64,000 nt of DNA from Ohtaekwangia sp. (GCA_021155195.1 JAJNPV010000049.1:124001-188000); one strand, 5' to 3'; positions 1 to 8,728 are shown, numbered from the stretch's first letter. The notes: generated by a model from the letters alone, not told the origin. A program made the numbers and translations.

Positions 1-324
1 TATAATAAGGCAGAAGTTGATCCTACCTATGTGGGTGGCGATAAAGAAATGATGGCTTACTTACGCGATAACCTAACCTATCCTGAAATTGCACAAAAGA
101 ATGGCGTGGAAGGAACTGTATTTGTTGATTTTATAGTTGATAAAAATGGTGCTATACGCGAAGTGTTTGCCACTGATGTAACAAATGATGAAATGGATGA
201 TTCATTGAGGGCTGAAGCAATTCGTGTGGTAACTGCTATGCCAAATTGGGTTGCAGGAACGCAACATGGAAAAGCAGTTGAAGCAAATTATAGCGTGCCC
301 ATTACTTTTCAACTTTCAAATTAA
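1..324 (+). CDS. TonB C-terminal domain protein (5' truncated by window edge)
   Basis: The reading frame is open from base 1, so the gene starts outside the window; only about 107 C-terminal residues are visible. They form a TonB C-terminal fold: a G-G-x-x-x-M-x-x-Y-L opening, then the L-x-Y-P-x-x-A-x-x-x-G-V-E-G-x-V hallmark, a V-D-K-N-G strand turn and a closing A-x-x-x-M-P-x-W with a final P-I-x-F strand. In this family the domain contacts TonB boxes of outer-membrane receptors to pass on inner-membrane energy. In Bacteroidota the same domain also sits on M56-peptidase or lipoprotein-like proteins, so the true architecture is unknown. It converges on the GH51 gene, with a shared terminator between them. 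Confidence 0.85.
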   Translation, partial: YNKAEVDPTYVGGDKEMMAYLRDNLTYPEIAQKNGVEGTVFVDFIVDKNGAIREVFATDVTNDEMDDSLRAEAIRVVTAMPNWVAGTQHGKAVEANYSVPITFQLSN

Positions 325-341
325 AGATAAGTAGAATCTAA

Positions 342-379
342 TTAAAGAGTTTCCATTTTAAAAGATGGAAACTCTTTAA
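342..379. terminator. Bidirectional hairpin terminator between convergent genes
   Basis: A perfect 15-bp inverted repeat (342-356 with 365-379) has an 8-base loop and A/T-rich outer ends. It lies exactly between the stop of the TonB-domain gene and the stop of the opposing GH51 gene, so it can serve both strands. Confidence 0.8.
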
Positions 380-380
380 T

Positions 381-1943
381 TTATCGCAGTTCAAGCACCA
401 CTACCGAATGTGCTGGCAGAGTAACCTTAAGTGTATTTGAAGATAAGGTTGCTTGTTTAAACACAACGGGTTTCACGAAATCTGGCTTTTCAAATGTATT
501 GTGATCCTGAAGTTTAGGACTGTTTAATATCCTTCCTGTAACCGAACTAAATTTCCCGCCACGGAGATCAATCGTTATCTCTTTAGTATTCTTTGAATCG
601 ATATTTACCAGAGAAACATGAGTAACTCCGGCACTATCCTTTGAAGCTGAAACTGAAACAGCCGGTAATTTTTCTGTACCTAAGGCGTAGTCATCTGTGG
701 TAAAATCAAATGGAATTAAGGTCGCGTCCTGATGCACGTTATACATTTCCATAACATGATACGTGGGCGTAACAATCATCTTCTCTTCTTGCGTTAACAC
801 AACAGCCTGAAGCACGTTTACTGTTTGTGCCAGATTAGCCATACGCACCCGATCGCTGTGGTTATGGAAAATATTCAAGGTTGCTCCGGCAAGTATAGCA
901 TCGCGCATTGTATTTTGCTGATACAGAAATCCGGGATTGGTTCCTGTCTCTACATCATACCATCCTCCCCATTCATCCACCACTAATGCTACTCTCTTTT
1001 GTGGATCATATTTGTCCATAATGGTGCTATGCTTGGTGATCAACTCTTCCATCTGCAAAGCACGCTGCATCGTTTGAAAATATTGTTGCTCAGTAAAGTC
1101 AGCCGCTGATCCTTTCTTGCTCCAGTCAATTACTGAATAATGGTGAAGTGCAATTCCTTCCAGCATATTATGTGGAATATCCCGCATCACTACTTCCGTC
1201 CAATGATAGTCTGACGAGCTCGCTCCAGAAGCAATTCTAAACGGCTTCACCTTTTCAGTACTAGTCATGAACGTAGCATATTGCCGATAGATATTTGCAT
1301 AGTATTCCGCTGTCATGTTTCCGCCACAGCCCCAGGCTTCATTGCCAATTCCCCAATACTTCACATTCCAGGCTTTATCGCGACCGTTCTCTTTCCTCCA
1401 TTTCGACATGGGGCTTATGCCCTCAAAGTTTACATACTGAACCCAATCACTTAATTCCTGAACGGTTCCGCTCCCAACGTTTCCAGATAAGTATGGTTCA
1501 GCGCCAAGCAACTCACACATGTTTAAAAAATCGTGCGTACCAAAGCTATTATCTTCCGTAACTCCACCCCACCAGGTATTAACAATAGTAGGACGTTTTT
1601 CTTTAGCCCCTACTCCATCCTTCCAATGATAGGTATCCGCAAAACATCCACCGGGCCAGCGAAGGTTAGGAATTTTTAGTTTTTTCAACGCATCCACAAC
1701 ATCCAATCGAACTCCTTCTTTGTTTGCTATTTTGGTATTCGATTCGCCCACATAAAATCCACCATAAATACAGCGGCCCAAGTGTTCTGAAAAATGACCG
1801 TAAATATGTTTGTCAATTTTAATTTTCCCTTGATCGGTATTTAACACTCCTTTATTTTGAGCCAAGGAATTGAAACAAATAAACAAAAGAACAATGAAGG
1901 TAATCTTCACCAAACGATTTACTTTAATCAAAGAAAGTCTCAT
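381..1943 (-). CDS. Secreted alpha-L-arabinofuranosidase, glycoside hydrolase family 51
   Basis: A 520-residue GH51 enzyme, expected to release terminal alpha-L-arabinofuranose from hemicellulose or pectin side chains. An N-terminal signal peptide (hydrophobic stretch ending near S-L-A-Q) points to export. The acid/base Glu lies in G-I-G-N-E-A-W near residue 202 and the nucleophile Glu in V-V-D-E-W-G near residue 323, both typical of GH51. The ATG at 1943 is chosen over the in-frame one at 1988 because the latter would overlap ppc and prefix a non-signal sequence. The gene follows ppc by 22 bases on the same strand and may be co-transcribed, although the functions are unrelated. No other polysaccharide-utilisation gene is nearby. 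Confidence 0.9.
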   Translation of the reverse strand: MRLSLIKVNRLVKITFIVLLFICFNSLAQNKGVLNTDQGKIKIDKHIYGHFSEHLGRCIYGGFYVGESNTKIANKEGVRLDVVDALKKLKIPNLRWPGGCFADTYHWKDGVGAKEKRPTIVNTWWGGVTEDNSFGTHDFLNMCELLGAEPYLSGNVGSGTVQELSDWVQYVNFEGISPMSKWRKENGRDKAWNVKYWGIGNEAWGCGGNMTAEYYANIYRQYATFMTSTEKVKPFRIASGASSSDYHWTEVVMRDIPHNMLEGIALHHYSVIDWSKKGSAADFTEQQYFQTMQRALQMEELITKHSTIMDKYDPQKRVALVVDEWGGWYDVETGTNPGFLYQQNTMRDAILAGATLNIFHNHSDRVRMANLAQTVNVLQAVVLTQEEKMIVTPTYHVMEMYNVHQDATLIPFDFTTDDYALGTEKLPAVSVSASKDSAGVTHVSLVNIDSKNTKEITIDLRGGKFSSVTGRILNSPKLQDHNTFEKPDFVKPVVFKQATLSSNTLKVTLPAHSVVVLELR

Positions 1944-1965
1944 AGTTGAATTTCCATTAAATCTT

Positions 1966-4536
1966 TTAGGCTGAATTTCGAGCTGCATTGATTATTCCAA
2001 ACATGCATCGGATAATCAGTTTGCGGTAGCGATTTTCATAGATTTTATTTTTTTCATTTTGATGTCGCAAATTCACCAACGCAAATTGTTGAATCGCAAT
2101 CAGAGGCAACACAATCTTCTCACGCAATCTAACGGAATCGCGTTGCACGGGATTGCTATCCATCAGTTCCTTCAGTCCGGAAACCTCCAATACCTGCTTG
2201 CTTGATAGTTCAAATTCGGCATACATCATTTCCCAAAACTGCCCAAACTCCGGATCGTCCTTAAGATAGGTAGTGGCCTGATAGTTTGTTTTAGTAAGTG
2301 ACATCATGCTATTACCTAACAGCGTACGGAAGAAAAGTGACTCCTGATAAAATGTTTTTAATTTTTGAGCACCATTTTTATCAGACAAAGTTTTGAATGC
2401 TGAACCCACTCCATAGAAGCCTGGAATATTCTGCTTCATCATAGCCCATGAACCTACAAAAGGAATAGCTCGCAGATCTTCAAACTTCAAGCCTTCGGTT
2501 GAACTTCTCTTAACAGGCCGCGAACCAATATTAGTATCGCCAAAGAATGAAAGCGGTGTTACATTTTCAAGGTATGGAACAAATTTGGGATGATGTTTTA
2601 GTCCCAGATATGATTGATAGCCGATTTCAGCAAGTTCGTCTAAGGTTTCCTTCTGATTTTGTGATAGCTGATTCTCAGGGTTTTTAAAAACAGCACCTTC
2701 TAATCCTGCCGACAGAAGTTGTTCCAAATTATATTTACACGAAGCGATTTTACCAAAATTAGAACTGATGGTTTGTCCTTGAATCGTGATTTGTACCTCT
2801 TCGTTTTCTATTGTTTCACCTAAGGAAGCATAAAAATCGTGCGTATTACCCCCGCCTCGTGCTGGCGGCCCGCCACGGCCGTCAAAAAATATCGCTTTCA
2901 GTCCGTGCTTGCGCGATATTTCCGTTAGATTTTCTTTAGCACGGAAAATTGACCAGTTAGCACGCAAATACCCACCATCTTTTGTGCCATCTGAAAACCC
3001 TAACATAATAGTCTGATGAGCATTGCGAGCATCTAAATGAGTTCTGTATTCTTTAATGCTATACAACTCATGCATAATGTCGGGCGCATGTGCAAGGTCA
3101 TCAATCGTTTCGAAAAGTGGCACCACATCAAGTTCTAATCCTTCCTTGGTTTGCAATAACAACCTTGCCAATACAAACACTTCAATTACATGTACCGAAC
3201 TTTGGCAATTGCTAATTACATAGCGATGGCATCCGAGCACACCATTCTTTTTTTGAATGGTTCCTATCGCCCGAACGCTATCCAATGTTTCATTTACAAA
3301 TGCATCCTCAAATTGAAAATCATCCAACGATATTTTCAGCGAAAGCAAATATTGAATTTGCTCTTTATTATTGAGTTTTTGAAATTCAGCAAACGAAATA
3401 GTCTTGCCTGATTTAGCTCCAACATCCAAGATCTGTGACCACACATAGTCATGCTTGCGGCTGTCCTGCCTGATATCTAAACTGGCAAAATGAAATCCAA
3501 ACAGTTTAACTTTTAGAATAAAGATGTCGAGTAAATCAAGAAACAGACCATCGTGTTCGTCAATCAGTTTTTTGCGGGCGCGCATCAAGTCATCTACCAA
3601 TTCCTGCGCATGTGTGTATTCACGCTCCGTGCCATAGGCCCATTGGTAAATCTTTCGTTCTATTTCAATAACAACCTTGTCAACTCCATGAAACGTAAGC
3701 CGCCTGCGAAGTGACCGCATATCGCGGTAATAACATTTTAACAGACTTTCTTGCAACCGAGCTGCCACCTTGCATGTAATGTCACTATTAACAAAAGGAT
3801 TTCCATCGCGGTCTCCTCCAGGCCAAAAGCCAATCACTACCAGGCGATCATTATTCCATTCAGCCAGTGGAATTTGTAATGATGTGCAAAGTGCTTGAAT
3901 AATTTCAGGTATAGCCTGATAAAATGTATTCTCCAAATACCAACACAAACTGATGGCTTCATCATAAGGAGATGGTTTGTCGCGATTAATAAAACCCGTT
4001 TTTCCTAACTGTTGAAGCAAGAGGTTTATTTGCGCCAGGTCATGTTCTCGAATTGATTTTTCAAGATCGGTTAATATTCCCAACACCGGGCCTGGGTAAA
4101 ACTGAGTGGGGTGTGCTGTAAGTACAGTTCTTAAACTGAAATCTTCCAGTCGCTTCCTCAATTCTTTTTCTTTACGATCAAACTTGGTTCGTTGAAGTAA
4201 GGAAGCAATGGTTCCTCTTCCTGTTGTATCATTGATCTGCTCAAAAGATGAATCTTCGATAGAATCGAATAATGCAATTTGTCGCTCCACATATTGTATA
4301 AACTTAAAGAGAAGGCCAAATTGTTCTTCGAGTGTAGCCTGAGGCGCCAGATCATTAAAGAACTGTGGTAAAATTTCAGATGCAGGTTGACCCTTTTCAA
4401 AACCTTCTTCGCAATACTGTTGCAACAACGGCAACAACGTGCCTGTGCGCGAAATATCCTGAAATGGGAGGTTTAGGAAAAGGCTATTGTATATATGATA
4501 GCGCGCCCCTACTGTTTGTTCGTATTTTGAAGTCAT
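1966..4536 (-). CDS. ppc: Phosphoenolpyruvate carboxylase
   Basis: An 856-residue PEP carboxylase, which makes oxaloacetate from PEP and bicarbonate to refill the TCA cycle. Signature stretches are all present: L-T-A-H-P-T with the catalytic His near residue 140, G-G-D-R-D-G-N-P, G-F-S-D-G-T-K-D-G-G-Y near 512, and F-D-G-R-G-G-P-P-A-R-G-G-G near 555. The last is the glycine-rich loop that shields the carboxyphosphate intermediate. The usual Glu after H-P-T is Gln here. The C-terminus ends in R-N-S-A, against the more common R-N-T-G, within the family's range. The first ATG is used. The downstream GH51 gene begins 22 bases after its stop. Confidence 0.95.
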   Translation of the reverse strand: MTSKYEQTVGARYHIYNSLFLNLPFQDISRTGTLLPLLQQYCEEGFEKGQPASEILPQFFNDLAPQATLEEQFGLLFKFIQYVERQIALFDSIEDSSFEQINDTTGRGTIASLLQRTKFDRKEKELRKRLEDFSLRTVLTAHPTQFYPGPVLGILTDLEKSIREHDLAQINLLLQQLGKTGFINRDKPSPYDEAISLCWYLENTFYQAIPEIIQALCTSLQIPLAEWNNDRLVVIGFWPGGDRDGNPFVNSDITCKVAARLQESLLKCYYRDMRSLRRRLTFHGVDKVVIEIERKIYQWAYGTEREYTHAQELVDDLMRARKKLIDEHDGLFLDLLDIFILKVKLFGFHFASLDIRQDSRKHDYVWSQILDVGAKSGKTISFAEFQKLNNKEQIQYLLSLKISLDDFQFEDAFVNETLDSVRAIGTIQKKNGVLGCHRYVISNCQSSVHVIEVFVLARLLLQTKEGLELDVVPLFETIDDLAHAPDIMHELYSIKEYRTHLDARNAHQTIMLGFSDGTKDGGYLRANWSIFRAKENLTEISRKHGLKAIFFDGRGGPPARGGGNTHDFYASLGETIENEEVQITIQGQTISSNFGKIASCKYNLEQLLSAGLEGAVFKNPENQLSQNQKETLDELAEIGYQSYLGLKHHPKFVPYLENVTPLSFFGDTNIGSRPVKRSSTEGLKFEDLRAIPFVGSWAMMKQNIPGFYGVGSAFKTLSDKNGAQKLKTFYQESLFFRTLLGNSMMSLTKTNYQATTYLKDDPEFGQFWEMMYAEFELSSKQVLEVSGLKELMDSNPVQRDSVRLREKIVLPLIAIQQFALVNLRHQNEKNKIYENRYRKLIIRCMFGIINAARNSA

Positions 4537-4659
4537 TAATAGAAAATTGAAAACATGAATTTTTCCTTGAAAATAAGGGAAAGAGTTTATTGTCTCAACT
4601 TTAGAGGCGAAACCTTCTTGCGATTTAACCCATATCTTATCAGAAAGAAATTATCAAAC

Positions 4660-4690
4660 TTGTTTCCGGCAACAAAATCTTCTACCTTTT
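4660..4690 (+). promoter_or_regulatory. Bacteroidota-type promoter for the DUF4136 lipoprotein gene
   Basis: A TTG at 4660-4662 is followed after 20 bases by TACCTTTT (4683-4690), then G. This is close to the Bacteroidota pattern TTG-N19-21-TAnnTTTG, with one mismatch in the -7 element. It lies 23 bases before the start codon at 4714. Confidence 0.5.
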
Positions 4691-4713
4691 GTTAATAATT
4701 CAAACCTACACCT

Positions 4714-5289
4714 ATGAGAAAACTTTACATGCCAGCGTTGATTTTAGTGCTGTTTGCCTCGTGCCTTGGTTATAAAGAACTACCGGTTGAATACGATTAC
4801 AGCTATAGAGGCAACTTCAAAAAATATAGAACATTTGAAATGATGCGACCGGTAGGGATAAATGACTCTACTATGGTTAATGATATCGTTGAAAAATCTA
4901 TTGTATCCCGGATGAAGTTTTTGGGCTATAAACAAACTGATTCACGCCCTCATCTTATCGTAGGTTTTAAAATGTTTAATGATAGCCTACGGTTCAACGG
5001 CTACAACCAGCCCGACATTGAAGAATGGGTAAAAAGCCAAAAAGAAGACCTGGATTATGATCCGCATAAGCTAAATCTTAAAACAGGTACGTTGTTAATT
5101 CAATTTTTTGACAGAAGGCAAAACAGATCTATCTGGCAGGGGTATGCAACCACCTTATACGGAAGCATCAACTTTAATAATGAGCGCCACCTGAGAAATG
5201 CCGTAATCTCTATTTTAGACAAATACAGATTTATGGCCGAAGGTTTTACTGAAGGCAGCACGGCAAGTGCTGACGAAGAGCTTGATTAA
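4714..5289 (+). CDS. DUF4136 domain lipoprotein
   Basis: A 191-residue predicted lipoprotein. The N-terminus is a signal peptide ending in a lipobox (L-F-A-S-C, Cys 17), so the mature protein should be membrane anchored. The rest resembles DUF4136: an early Y-D-x-x-x-x-F-x-x-Y-x-T-F segment, a central strand with P-H-L-I-V-G-F, and a late Q-x-x-I-W-Q-G-Y-A. The family is common in Bacteroidota and Proteobacteria, and its molecular role is not known. The gene is monocistronic, with its own promoter and tRNA-Gln downstream. Confidence 0.8.
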   Translation: MRKLYMPALILVLFASCLGYKELPVEYDYSYRGNFKKYRTFEMMRPVGINDSTMVNDIVEKSIVSRMKFLGYKQTDSRPHLIVGFKMFNDSLRFNGYNQPDIEEWVKSQKEDLDYDPHKLNLKTGTLLIQFFDRRQNRSIWQGYATTLYGSINFNNERHLRNAVISILDKYRFMAEGFTEGSTASADEELD

Positions 5290-5356
5290 TGGGTAAAAAC
5301 CCATAATAAGGTTGAAAAACAGTTAAAGCCAATTTTTCCAGTTTCGAAATTAATTC

Positions 5357-5364
5357 TACCTTTG
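5357..5364 (+). promoter_or_regulatory. -7 promoter element upstream of tRNA-Gln
   Basis: TACCTTTG matches TAnnTTTG exactly and lies 25 bases before the tRNA. The -33 region is T-rich but has no clear TTG at the expected spacing. Confidence 0.55.
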
Positions 5365-5389
5365 CAGTCCTAAAATTAGGGTTGAACAC

Positions 5390-5463
5390 TGTCCTATGGT
5401 GTAATGGTAACACTGCAGATTTTGATTCTGCCTTTCTAGGTTCGAATCCTAGTAGGACAACCA
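5390..5463 (+). tRNA. tRNA-Gln (anticodon TTG), CCA encoded
   Basis: A 74-base cloverleaf. The 7-bp acceptor stem TGTCCTA pairs with TAGGACA at 5453-5459. The anticodon stem GCAGA/TCTGC holds the loop TTTTGAT, giving anticodon TTG (reads CAA, Gln). The T arm is CTAGG-TTCGAAT-CCTAG, followed by an A discriminator and a genomically encoded CCA. It lies just upstream of prs, with a hairpin between. Confidence 0.95.
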
Positions 5464-5464
5464 G

Positions 5465-5494
5465 GAATCCTCCTGATCGCCATCGGGAGGATTC
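5465..5494 (+). terminator. Stem-loop between tRNA-Gln and prs
   Basis: GAATCCTCC (5465-5473) pairs with GGAGGATTC (5486-5494), and the stem can extend inward through TGAT/ATCG to a 4-base loop. There is no strong U tract, so it may be a weak terminator or a processing/protective hairpin in a tRNA-prs transcript. Confidence 0.5.
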
Positions 5495-5512
5495 TTACTT
5501 AAAAACAAGAGC

Positions 5513-6442
5513 ATGGCAGTAAAAATCTTTTCCGGACGAGCAACTACCTACCTGGCGGAAAAAATTGCGCATGCTTATGGCGAACCTCTGGGAACCGTTA
5601 ACTATCAGCAATTTAGTGATGGTGAAATGTCTCCCTTCATTGGCGAATCTGTTCGAGGGCATGATGTATTTATAGTTCAATCAACGTTTGCTCCGGCTGA
5701 CAATTTCCTGGAGTTACTTCTTATGATTGACGCCTCCAAGCGTGCCAGTGCAGCCAATGTAAATGTAATTATACCCTACTTTGGGTATGCCCGTCAGGAC
5801 AGAAAGGATAAACCTCGGGTGGCCATTGGAGCTAAACTTATTGCCAATCTCCTTTCAGCTGCCGGAGCTCATAGAATTATGACCTGCGATTTACATGCAG
5901 ATCAAATTCAAGGCTTTTTTGATATCCCTGTGGATCACTTAGATGGCAATTACATTTTTGTCCCTTATCTGAAATCCCTGAAACTGAAAAATTTGATGTT
6001 TGCCAGTCCCGATGTGGGTGGCATTAAGAGGGCTCGCAGTTTTGCAAAGTTTTTTGGTTCTGATTTGGCCGTATGCGATAAGTACAGAAAGGAAGCCAAC
6101 AAAATTGAGTCGATGCGCTTGATTGGCGATGTGGAAGGAAAAGATGTAGTGCTTGTTGATGACTTGGTAGATACAGCTGGCACCATTTGCAAGGCAGCGG
6201 CTATGTTAAAAGAAAAGGGTGCTACTACCGTTCGGGCTATTTGTACTCATGCAGTTCTCTCCGGTAATGCGTATGAAAATATTGAAAACTCTGTGTTGGA
6301 AGAATTAGTGGTGTCAGACACCATTCCTCTAAAACAAGAATCTCCAAAAATAAAAGTATTAAGTGTTTCTGATCTTTTCGCGAAAGCAATTCGCAAGATT
6401 CATGATCATGAGTCGATCAGTTCTTTATTTATTCGTTTGTAA
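5513..6442 (+). CDS. prs: Ribose-phosphate pyrophosphokinase (PRPP synthetase)
   Basis: A 309-residue cytosolic enzyme that makes PRPP from ribose-5-phosphate and ATP for nucleotide, His and Trp synthesis. The flexible-loop signature Y-A-R-Q-D-R-K and the metal/substrate segment C-D-L-H-A-D-Q-I-Q-G-F-F (near residue 125) are intact. The PRPP-binding loop V-L-V-D-D-L-V-D-T-A-G-T lies near residue 210. Length and first-ATG start are normal for class I enzymes. It is followed after 35 bases by rplY and so is likely co-transcribed with it. Confidence 0.97.
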   Translation: MAVKIFSGRATTYLAEKIAHAYGEPLGTVNYQQFSDGEMSPFIGESVRGHDVFIVQSTFAPADNFLELLLMIDASKRASAANVNVIIPYFGYARQDRKDKPRVAIGAKLIANLLSAAGAHRIMTCDLHADQIQGFFDIPVDHLDGNYIFVPYLKSLKLKNLMFASPDVGGIKRARSFAKFFGSDLAVCDKYRKEANKIESMRLIGDVEGKDVVLVDDLVDTAGTICKAAAMLKEKGATTVRAICTHAVLSGNAYENIENSVLEELVVSDTIPLKQESPKIKVLSVSDLFAKAIRKIHDHESISSLFIRL

Positions 6443-6477
6443 TTTCTAATATATTTTAAACCATAAACAATTTAATT

Positions 6478-7158
6478 ATGAAAACCATCGAGATTATAGG
6501 GTATCGAAGAGCAAATCTCGGCAAGAATGACTCTCAGAAAACCCGTGAAGAAGGAAACGTACCATGCGTACTTTACGGAGGTAATGAGCAAGTGCACTTC
6601 CATGCACCCGTTATTTTATTCCGCGATTTAATTTACACCAACGAAGCCCACTTCGTTCATTTGAACATTGAAGGTGAAGAGTGCCAGGCCATTATGCAAG
6701 AAGTTCAGTTTCACCCGGTAAGTGAATTGATTTTGCATGTTGATTTTTTGAAGATCAGTGATGACCGCAAAATCAAAATGGACATTCCAACCCGGTTGGT
6801 TGGTCAATCGCCAGGGGTGTCTAAAGGTGGCGCATTGGTGCGCAAGCGTGCGTCATTAAAGGTATTGGCATTCCCTAAGTTTATGCCTGACCATATTGAT
6901 GTAGATTGTTCAGAACTTGATTTTCATCACTCTGTTAAAGTAGGTGATTTGAAAATTGAAAACCTTGAGTTTGTTGATAAAAAGAATGTATCGATTGCGG
7001 TTGTGGAAGTACCTCGCGCTGCTAAACTAGCTGAGGAAACTGCTGCGGCTGCGGCTACTCCGGCTGCAGGTGCCGCTCCGGCTGCAGGTGCTGCTGCGCC
7101 AGCTGCAGGTGCTGCTGCTCCGGCTGCAGGTGCTAAAAAAGACGAAAAGAAAAAATAA
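6478..7158 (+). CDS. rplY: Ribosomal protein bL25, Ctc form, with Ala/Pro/Gly repeat tail
   Basis: A 226-residue protein of the long L25/Ctc type, which binds 5S rRNA in the large subunit. The N-terminal L25 barrel (about residues 1-90, with V-P-C-V-L-Y-G-G) is followed by the beta domain of the TL5/Ctc form (about 95-185). The last 40 residues are low complexity: A-P-A-A-G-A-A units repeated about three times, then a basic K-K-D-E-K-K-K end. The prs-rplY-pth order is common across bacteria. A strong terminator follows directly. Confidence 0.95.
   Translation: MKTIEIIGYRRANLGKNDSQKTREEGNVPCVLYGGNEQVHFHAPVILFRDLIYTNEAHFVHLNIEGEECQAIMQEVQFHPVSELILHVDFLKISDDRKIKMDIPTRLVGQSPGVSKGGALVRKRASLKVLAFPKFMPDHIDVDCSELDFHHSVKVGDLKIENLEFVDKKNVSIAVVEVPRAAKLAEETAAAAATPAAGAAPAAGAAAPAAGAAAPAAGAKKDEKKK
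7060..7134 (+). repeat. In-frame tandem repeat encoding the Ala-rich tail of L25
   Basis: About three imperfect 21-bp units centred on CTGCAGGTGC encode A-P-A-A-G-A-A repeats. The length is a multiple of three, so copy-number changes would keep the frame. Confidence 0.8.
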
Positions 7159-7175
7159 GTTTCGTTTTCTAATAC

Positions 7176-7213
7176 AAAAAATCCCAGCCTCGCCTACCGA
7201 GCTGGGATTTTTT
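7176..7213 (+). terminator. Intrinsic terminator after rplY
   Basis: AAAAAATCCCAGC (7176-7188) pairs perfectly with GCTGGGATTTTTT (7201-7213) around a 12-base loop, with a T run. It separates prs-rplY from pth. Confidence 0.9.
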
Positions 7214-7243
7214 GTTTAACTCAATGTGTAACTTACCCGTAAA

Positions 7244-7804
7244 ATGAAATTTCTAATTGCCGGTTTAGGAAATATTGGTCCTGAGTATGAACTCACTCGC
7301 CATAACATTGGGTTTCTGGTTTTAGATCGAATAGCAGATAACCACAAAGTTGATTTTACCACTACCCGCCTGGCAGATAAAGCTGAGATAAAATACAAGG
7401 GCAAACAATTGCATTTGATTAAGCCCAACACCTTTATGAACTTAAGCGGCAAAGCAATTTCCTATTGGCTGCAAGAACTTAAAATCCCGAAGGAAAACCT
7501 GCTGGTTGTGGTAGATGATTTGGCCTTGCCTTTCGGTACATTGCGTATGCGAACAAAAGGAAGTGCTGCCGGACATAATGGTCTTAAAAATATTGAACTA
7601 CTGCTGGGTGGACAAGATTACTCGCGATTGCGATTTGGAATTGGTAACGAATTCAACAAAGGGCAACAAGTTGATTATGTGCTAAGTAACTTCTCGCAGC
7701 CCGAACTATCAGAACTCCCTACCTACATGGATAAAGCTGCAGAAATGATTTACTCCTTTTGCACCATTGGCCCTGAGCGAACCATGAACTTTATGAATCA
7801 ATAA
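7244..7804 (+). CDS. pth: Peptidyl-tRNA hydrolase
   Basis: A 186-residue enzyme that recycles peptidyl-tRNAs dropped by stalled ribosomes. The catalytic set is visible: the G-L-G-N asparagine near residue 10, the His in T-R-H-N near 20, the Asp in V-D-D-L near 92, and the Asn in G-H-N-G-L-K near 113. It starts 30 bases after the rplY terminator, so it probably has its own promoter, but no clear TAnnTTTG was found. A strong terminator follows. Confidence 0.97.
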   Translation: MKFLIAGLGNIGPEYELTRHNIGFLVLDRIADNHKVDFTTTRLADKAEIKYKGKQLHLIKPNTFMNLSGKAISYWLQELKIPKENLLVVVDDLALPFGTLRMRTKGSAAGHNGLKNIELLLGGQDYSRLRFGIGNEFNKGQQVDYVLSNFSQPELSELPTYMDKAAEMIYSFCTIGPERTMNFMNQ

Positions 7805-7837
7805 AAAAAGTCGTCAGGTTTCTCTGACGACTTTTTT
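7803..7837. terminator. Terminator between pth and the convergent dsrE-like gene
   Basis: AAAAAAAGTCGTCA (7803-7816) pairs with TGACGACTTTTTT (7825-7837) around an 8-base loop. T-rich ends on both strands suit both converging genes. Confidence 0.9.
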
Positions 7838-7855
7838 ATACCAACTCATCCTCTA

Positions 7856-8389
7856 TCAGACAAATATAATCTGAGTACCTTCCCCATCCGCAAGCGCATA
7901 CATATCCCCCACAGTTATAATGTCTTTCACTTCATCCACAAAATCTTCCTTTCTCAGATGAAACATGTCGGCTGCTAATTTGCAGGCATAAATCTCACCA
8001 CCACCAGCATCAATCATTTGCAAGAATTCCGTAACATGAGGCATATCCAATTTATCCATTTCTTTCTTCATCATATAAGAAGCAAATGCTTCAAAGCCCG
8101 GTAAACCAGCAACCAACGTTGGCATGCCTGGCATAAAGGCAGGATTACCCACGGTGGCAGTATGCAGATGGTCGGCATTTTTCTTAGTTATAGCTTCCAG
8201 TCCAAAGAAGGTGAAAAACATCTTTGCTTGAATTCCTTCCATCAAGGCGCCATTGGCCATTACCAAGGCAGCATACACATCCTCTAATTTTCCTTTAGAG
8301 CAAATCACCAATACCTTTTTTACTTTCCCTTTATTTTTATCAACAACCGCAGCTTCTTTGGTAGTTGGTCTTTCTATTACTTCTTGCAT
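7856..8389 (-). CDS. DsrE/DsrF-like sulfur-relay family protein
   Basis: A 177-residue cytosolic protein of the DsrE/DsrF/DsrH-like fold, which in characterised members carries persulfide sulfur on a Cys. After a charged N-terminal extension comes a Rossmann-like start (K-V-L-V-I-C-S-K-G), then M-A-N-G-A-L-M-E-G and F-F-T-F-F-G-L. A conserved Cys in I-Y-A-C-K-L-A-A-D-M-F lies near residue 135. A second Cys lies in the first strand. It is the last gene of a three-gene same-strand cluster with a TusE/DsrC-like protein and an SQR-like flavoprotein. The substrate and direction of sulfur flow cannot be read from sequence. Confidence 0.8.
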   Translation of the reverse strand: MQEVIERPTTKEAAVVDKNKGKVKKVLVICSKGKLEDVYAALVMANGALMEGIQAKMFFTFFGLEAITKKNADHLHTATVGNPAFMPGMPTLVAGLPGFEAFASYMMKKEMDKLDMPHVTEFLQMIDAGGGEIYACKLAADMFHLRKEDFVDEVKDIITVGDMYALADGEGTQIIFV

Positions 8390-8416
8390 GACTAAACGAT
8401 TTAAGGTTAAACAATA

Positions 8417-8728
8417 TTAAATACAGCTTGCCGGCTTAGGTATACCTGCAATTTTACTGGAGACTTTGAGTGGCCCACCCGGAAAAAGTGCATAAAACTG
8501 CTTGATATCAACGATACCAGAATTACCCACTTTGCGTATGCTCAACGGTGTTCCTTCTGCCTGCTTGGCACGTAACCAGTTCAATACATCAAAATGTTTG
8601 CTCGTTAATACAATATCTTCTTGAGTGGCCATTTCAGTGGCAAGTTCTGCCGTCCATTGGTTCATATCTTTTAAATATCCCTCGGCATTTACTTCAATTT
8701 GTGTTCCGTTATACGTTAGCGTTTCCAT
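8417..8728 (-). CDS. TusE/DsrC/DsvC-family sulfur-relay protein
   Basis: A 103-residue protein of the DsrC/TusE family. It has the family's central L-x-x-K-H-F-x-V-L-x-W-L-R-x, the F-P-G-G-P segment and K-I-A-G-I-P-K-P near the end. The penultimate Cys (C102, the acceptor in TusE and DsrC) is present. The second Cys of true DsrC, ten residues upstream, is replaced by Ser (V-S-S-K). It therefore resembles single-Cys TusE-type proteins rather than the dissimilatory sulfite reductase substrate. It sits between the dsrE-like and SQR-like genes with 27- and 28-base gaps. No tusA, tusBCD or dsrAB is in the window. Confidence 0.85.
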   Translation of the reverse strand: METLTYNGTQIEVNAEGYLKDMNQWTAELATEMATQEDIVLTSKHFDVLNWLRAKQAEGTPLSIRKVGNSGIVDIKQFYALFPGGPLKVSSKIAGIPKPASCI

